Below, one piece after another: positions 53,132 through 55,502 of a stretch of 55,502 bases of DNA. A program made the translations under genes and the position numbers. The stretch is from an uncultured Flavobacteriales bacterium (lineage in GTDB: Bacteria; Bacteroidota; Bacteroidia; Flavobacteriales_D; Sanyastnellaceae), in assembly GCA_938082505.1 (NCBI GenBank), contig CALLLH010000031.1, positions 1 through 55,502 of the forward strand, given 5' to 3'. How positions within the stretch are numbered: position 1 is the stretch's first letter; every line of letters starts with the position of its first letter. Below the pieces are notes generated by a model, which did no database searches, had not been told where the DNA came from, and worked only from the letters and a program-made list of their open reading frames with translations.

Positions 53132-55311
53132 TGGCCGTGCGTCAGTTTGTGCTCATCCTGATGAGCCTGGCAACGACGGTGGCTCATGGGCAGATCGCAC
53201 ATGGTGGAGCGCCTTGGAAATGGGGTCAGGAAGGTTTCGTTCCGACCTATCCCGAAGTGACGATGGCCGAGCTCGACTTGGCCACCTTGGCCGCGGAGGA
53301 CGCCGTCACGGACCAATACAAGGAGGCGCCTTGGCGGTTCGGTGTGGAGTTGGCCGTGGACTACAGCTTGGAGAATGCAGGGGAATGGACCTTGGAAAAG
53401 GACATTTGGACGTGGCGCCTCGGCGTCCATTGCCCGGGAGCCACCGGAATAGGTTTGCACCTGGGGGCTTTCGATTTGCCCCCCGGCGCCACCCTGTATG
53501 TCTGGGATGCGGAACGGGAGCACTACCTCGGCGGCTTCACGGAGGCCAACGAAAAGGAATGGGGCTCGCTGGCCTTGGGCGTGCTGGATGCGGACCGCAT
53601 CGTGATCGAATACCAGGAACCGCTCGCTGTCCACGGGCAGGGCACGGTCCAGGTCGATCAGATTGTCCACGGATACCGGAGCCTGCTCCTGCACGCGGAA
53701 AACGTGGCCTCTGGGGAAGCGGCGGGAATGGGGCCTTTCGGGACGTCGGGCGCATGCAACATCAACGTGAACTGCCCTTCCGGCGCTGATTGGCAGGTCG
53801 CCAAGCGGTCGGTGGCGCTCATCACGAACGGTGGCTTCGCCGTCTGCACCGGGGCGCTGGTGAACAACACTGCAGAGGATGGCACTCCCTATTTCCTCTC
53901 GGCCAACCACTGTCTGGGCAACCCGAATACCTGGGTGTACTATTTCAACCATGAGAGCAGCACGTGCACAGGTTCAACAGGCCCGACCAACCAGAGCGTT
54001 TCTGGAGGCACGCTGCTGGTCAACAGCGGCTCCAGTGACGTGGCCCTGATCCAGCTCAGCTCTACGCCCCCGGCGAGCTACAATGTGGAATACGCCGGTT
54101 GGGACGCGAGCGGGAGCACCCCCACCTCAGCGGTTGGCATCCACCACCCGAGCGGGGATGTCAAGAAAATCTGTTTCGAGAACAACGCCCCCTATTTCTC
54201 GAGTACCGGAGGAGCCCAGGTCTGGTGGATCGACCAATGGGAGGACGGAGTTACGGAGCCGGGTTCCTCAGGGTCGCCCCTTTTCGACCAGAACCAGCGC
54301 ATCATCGGCCAGCTGTACGGTGGCGCCGCGGCATGCAGTGGATCCAACAACAACGGAGCCTATGACTTCTATGGACGGATGAACGTCAGTTGGGGCGTCG
54401 GCGTTTCCGGTTACCTCGACCCCTTGAATACGGGTCAACTCACCATCGACAGCTATCCGACCAATTCAAATTCCACGGCGGGCTGCACGCTGCCCTCGGC
54501 GTGCAACTATGACCCGGAGGCGCTCGAAGACGACGGATCCTGCCTCATCGACGATGCCTGCGGTGTTTGCGGTGGCGACGGCACGAGCTGCACCGGCTGC
54601 ACGGACGAGGCCGCCTGCAATTATGATGCGGCCGCGACCATAGACGACGCAGGTTGCCTGTACCCCCCCGCAGGAGAGCCCTGCGACTGCGATGCTGAAG
54701 GCGCCCTCGATGCCACGCTGGCAGCCAATGGCGCCTCGTCGATTTTTTCATTCGATGCGGCCGGGGAGCCTGAGGCGCTCGACATCACCCTCGCCTGGAC
54801 CAACACGGGCGGCGGTTCCAACTGGCCTGCCGATATGGCTGTGGCGATCACGTCTCCCGATGGCGATTGTGCTGCCGCCGGGGGATACAATTCGTCTCCG
54901 GCTGGCTGCACCAGCTTGGGCAACTACACCCTCTGGCCCACCACCTGGCAGACTTCGACCAACGGCACTTACTCGGCGACGGTGGACCTGTCGAGCAGCG
55001 GATTGACGGGCAACGGCACATGGTCGGTCTATCTCTTCAATGGCTACAGCGCATCTTCCGGTGCCCAGTTCAATGCGAGCTGGTCCATATCCGGCCTGTG
55101 CAACGGATCACCCGATGGCGGCGGCGGTGGTGGCAATGATTGTCCACCCGACCTCGATGGTGACGGCACCGTCACCGTATCCGACGCCCTGATTCTGCTG
55201 GGCGATTTCGGCTGTCTTGCGGGATGTACCGCGGACTTGACCGGTGACGATCAGGTCACCACCTCCGACATGCTCATCTTCCTCGGTGCCTTCGGGGAGC
55301 TGTGCCAGTAA
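53128..55311 (+). CDS. Secreted lysyl-endopeptidase-like serine protease with modular C-terminus
   Basis: ATG 53128 overlaps the stop of the M43 gene (a second ATG follows at 53131); 727 residues. Signal peptide AVRQFVLILMSLATTVAHGQ, propeptide-like region about 20-200, then a chymotrypsin-fold domain (about 205-440). The triad is His-261 (FLSANHCLG), Asp-304 (GSSDVALIQL) and Ser-383 (EPGSSGSPLFD), the arrangement of lysyl endopeptidase. Two GCTD-type modules (about 453-515), a P-like beta domain (about 520-660) akin to that of the upstream protease, a Gly linker and a paired EF-hand-like tail (672-727) ending FGELCQ follow. Lys specificity is inferred from family likeness. No Por-type tail. 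Confidence 0.9.
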   Translation: MMAVRQFVLILMSLATTVAHGQIAHGGAPWKWGQEGFVPTYPEVTMAELDLATLAAEDAVTDQYKEAPWRFGVELAVDYSLENAGEWTLEKDIWTWRLGVHCPGATGIGLHLGAFDLPPGATLYVWDAEREHYLGGFTEANEKEWGSLALGVLDADRIVIEYQEPLAVHGQGTVQVDQIVHGYRSLLLHAENVASGEAAGMGPFGTSGACNINVNCPSGADWQVAKRSVALITNGGFAVCTGALVNNTAEDGTPYFLSANHCLGNPNTWVYYFNHESSTCTGSTGPTNQSVSGGTLLVNSGSSDVALIQLSSTPPASYNVEYAGWDASGSTPTSAVGIHHPSGDVKKICFENNAPYFSSTGGAQVWWIDQWEDGVTEPGSSGSPLFDQNQRIIGQLYGGAAACSGSNNNGAYDFYGRMNVSWGVGVSGYLDPLNTGQLTIDSYPTNSNSTAGCTLPSACNYDPEALEDDGSCLIDDACGVCGGDGTSCTGCTDEAACNYDAAATIDDAGCLYPPAGEPCDCDAEGALDATLAANGASSIFSFDAAGEPEALDITLAWTNTGGGSNWPADMAVAITSPDGDCAAAGGYNSSPAGCTSLGNYTLWPTTWQTSTNGTYSATVDLSSSGLTGNGTWSVYLFNGYSASSGAQFNASWSISGLCNGSPDGGGGGGNDCPPDLDGDGTVTVSDALILLGDFGCLAGCTADLTGDDQVTTSDMLIFLGAFGELCQ

Positions 55312-55331
55312 ATGGAAAACCTTTCCGCATC

Positions 55332-55360
55332 AAAAAGCCCCGCAATTGCGGGGCTTTTTT
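55332..55360. terminator. Bidirectional terminator after the serine protease gene
   Basis: Five A, GCCCCGCAA (55337-55345) paired with TTGCGGGGC (55346-55354), then six T (55355-55360). It closes the two-protease operon and also the tRNA-Leu transcript coming from the other side; the last T is the complement of the final A of the tRNA CCA end. Confidence 0.93.
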
Positions 55361-55362
55361 GG

Positions 55363-55448
55363 TACCCGGGGCGGGACTTGAACCCGCACGGCCCATTCGG
55401 GCCAACAGAGTTTAAGTCTGTCGTGTCTACCAATTCCACCACCCGGGC
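55363..55448 (-). tRNA. tRNA-Leu (anticodon TAA)
   Basis: 86 nt on the minus strand. The acceptor strand GCCCGGG pairs with CCCGGGT (G-T at the first pair), discriminator A, anticodon arm ACAGA-CTTAAAC-TCTGT, long variable arm GGCCC-GAAT-GGGCC and T arm CGGGTTCAAGTCCCG. CCA follows the discriminator in the DNA (55362-55360), unlike the tRNA-Gly of this window. A GAACTTCG octamer (55463-55456, minus) seven bases upstream may be its -7 element, with no clear -33 partner. Confidence 0.97.
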
Positions 55449-55502
55449 ATGGGCGCGAAGTTCAGGAAAGTGGAGGAATGATGGGGCCGATCAATCCAGG
55501 TG

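Overview
The window reads as a chromosomal segment of a GC-rich member of the Bacteroidota, most likely a marine or aquatic Flavobacteriales-like lineage. The evidence is: the Bacteroidota order of the ribosomal-protein superoperon (rpsL-rpsG-fusA-rpsJ without tuf; secY-map-infA-rpmJ without adk); promoters of the TTG-N19-TAnnTTTG class; no evident Shine-Dalgarno sequences; a DUF4290 gene next to murA; a Por-type (T9SS) C-terminal sorting tail on a secreted deiminase; and secreted proteins built from GCTDxxACNYxPDA and DSFGDGxCC repeats. The species cannot be named from the sequence alone.

Layout. 1-17880 (minus strand): 32 translation-related genes from rpsL to a partial rplQ, which carries a long Ala/Glu tail encoded by 45-bp tandem repeats at the window edge. 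They are read from a clear promoter at 17952-17981. 18063-22133 (plus): a UvrD/PcrA helicase followed by three overlapping genes (lipoprotein, esterase, TonB-C lipoprotein), closed by a terminator. 22233-24050 (plus): a secreted peptidylarginine-deiminase-like enzyme with a T9SS tail. 24121-25947 (minus): a Bax-inhibitor-1 family membrane protein and a PTPS-folE pterin pair, divergent from hldD (25977-26954, plus). 26965-28314 (minus): MerR and M23 peptidase genes, divergent from alaS (28442-31060). 31091-41430 (minus): a small membrane protein resembling the N-terminal part of signal peptidase I, a sigma-54 activator without a DNA-binding domain, Ppx/GppA, an ABC-2 exporter pair, dnaJ, grpE, a TlpA-like thioredoxin, murA, DUF4290 and a secreted protein. 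41513-43526 (plus): a histidine kinase/OmpR regulator pair. 43502-45487 (minus): an arylsulfotransferase-like secreted protein. 45532-48138 (plus): two outer-membrane-type proteins and kdtA. 48170-48242: tRNA-Gly. 48395-55311 (plus): two overlapping genes for very modular secreted proteases (M43 metalloprotease and a lysyl-endopeptidase-like serine protease). 55363-55448: tRNA-Leu.

Functional themes are translation, envelope building (SecY, MurA, KdtA, HldD, M23 peptidase), protein quality control (DnaJ/GrpE, MetAP) and a secreted proteolytic/modifying set. Two signals stand out. First, many lone genes have a TAnnTTyG-like -7 element ending only 3-5 bases before the start codon, which predicts leaderless mRNAs. 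Second, three unrelated secreted proteins end in the same EF-hand/dockerin-like C-terminal tail, while a fourth uses an ordinary T9SS tail. No insertion sequence, CRISPR array, rRNA gene or gene-free stretch above 300 bp was seen. The longest non-coding stretches are 17881-18062 and 48243-48394; the latter holds only the tRNA-Gly promoter and the short leader of the M43 gene.
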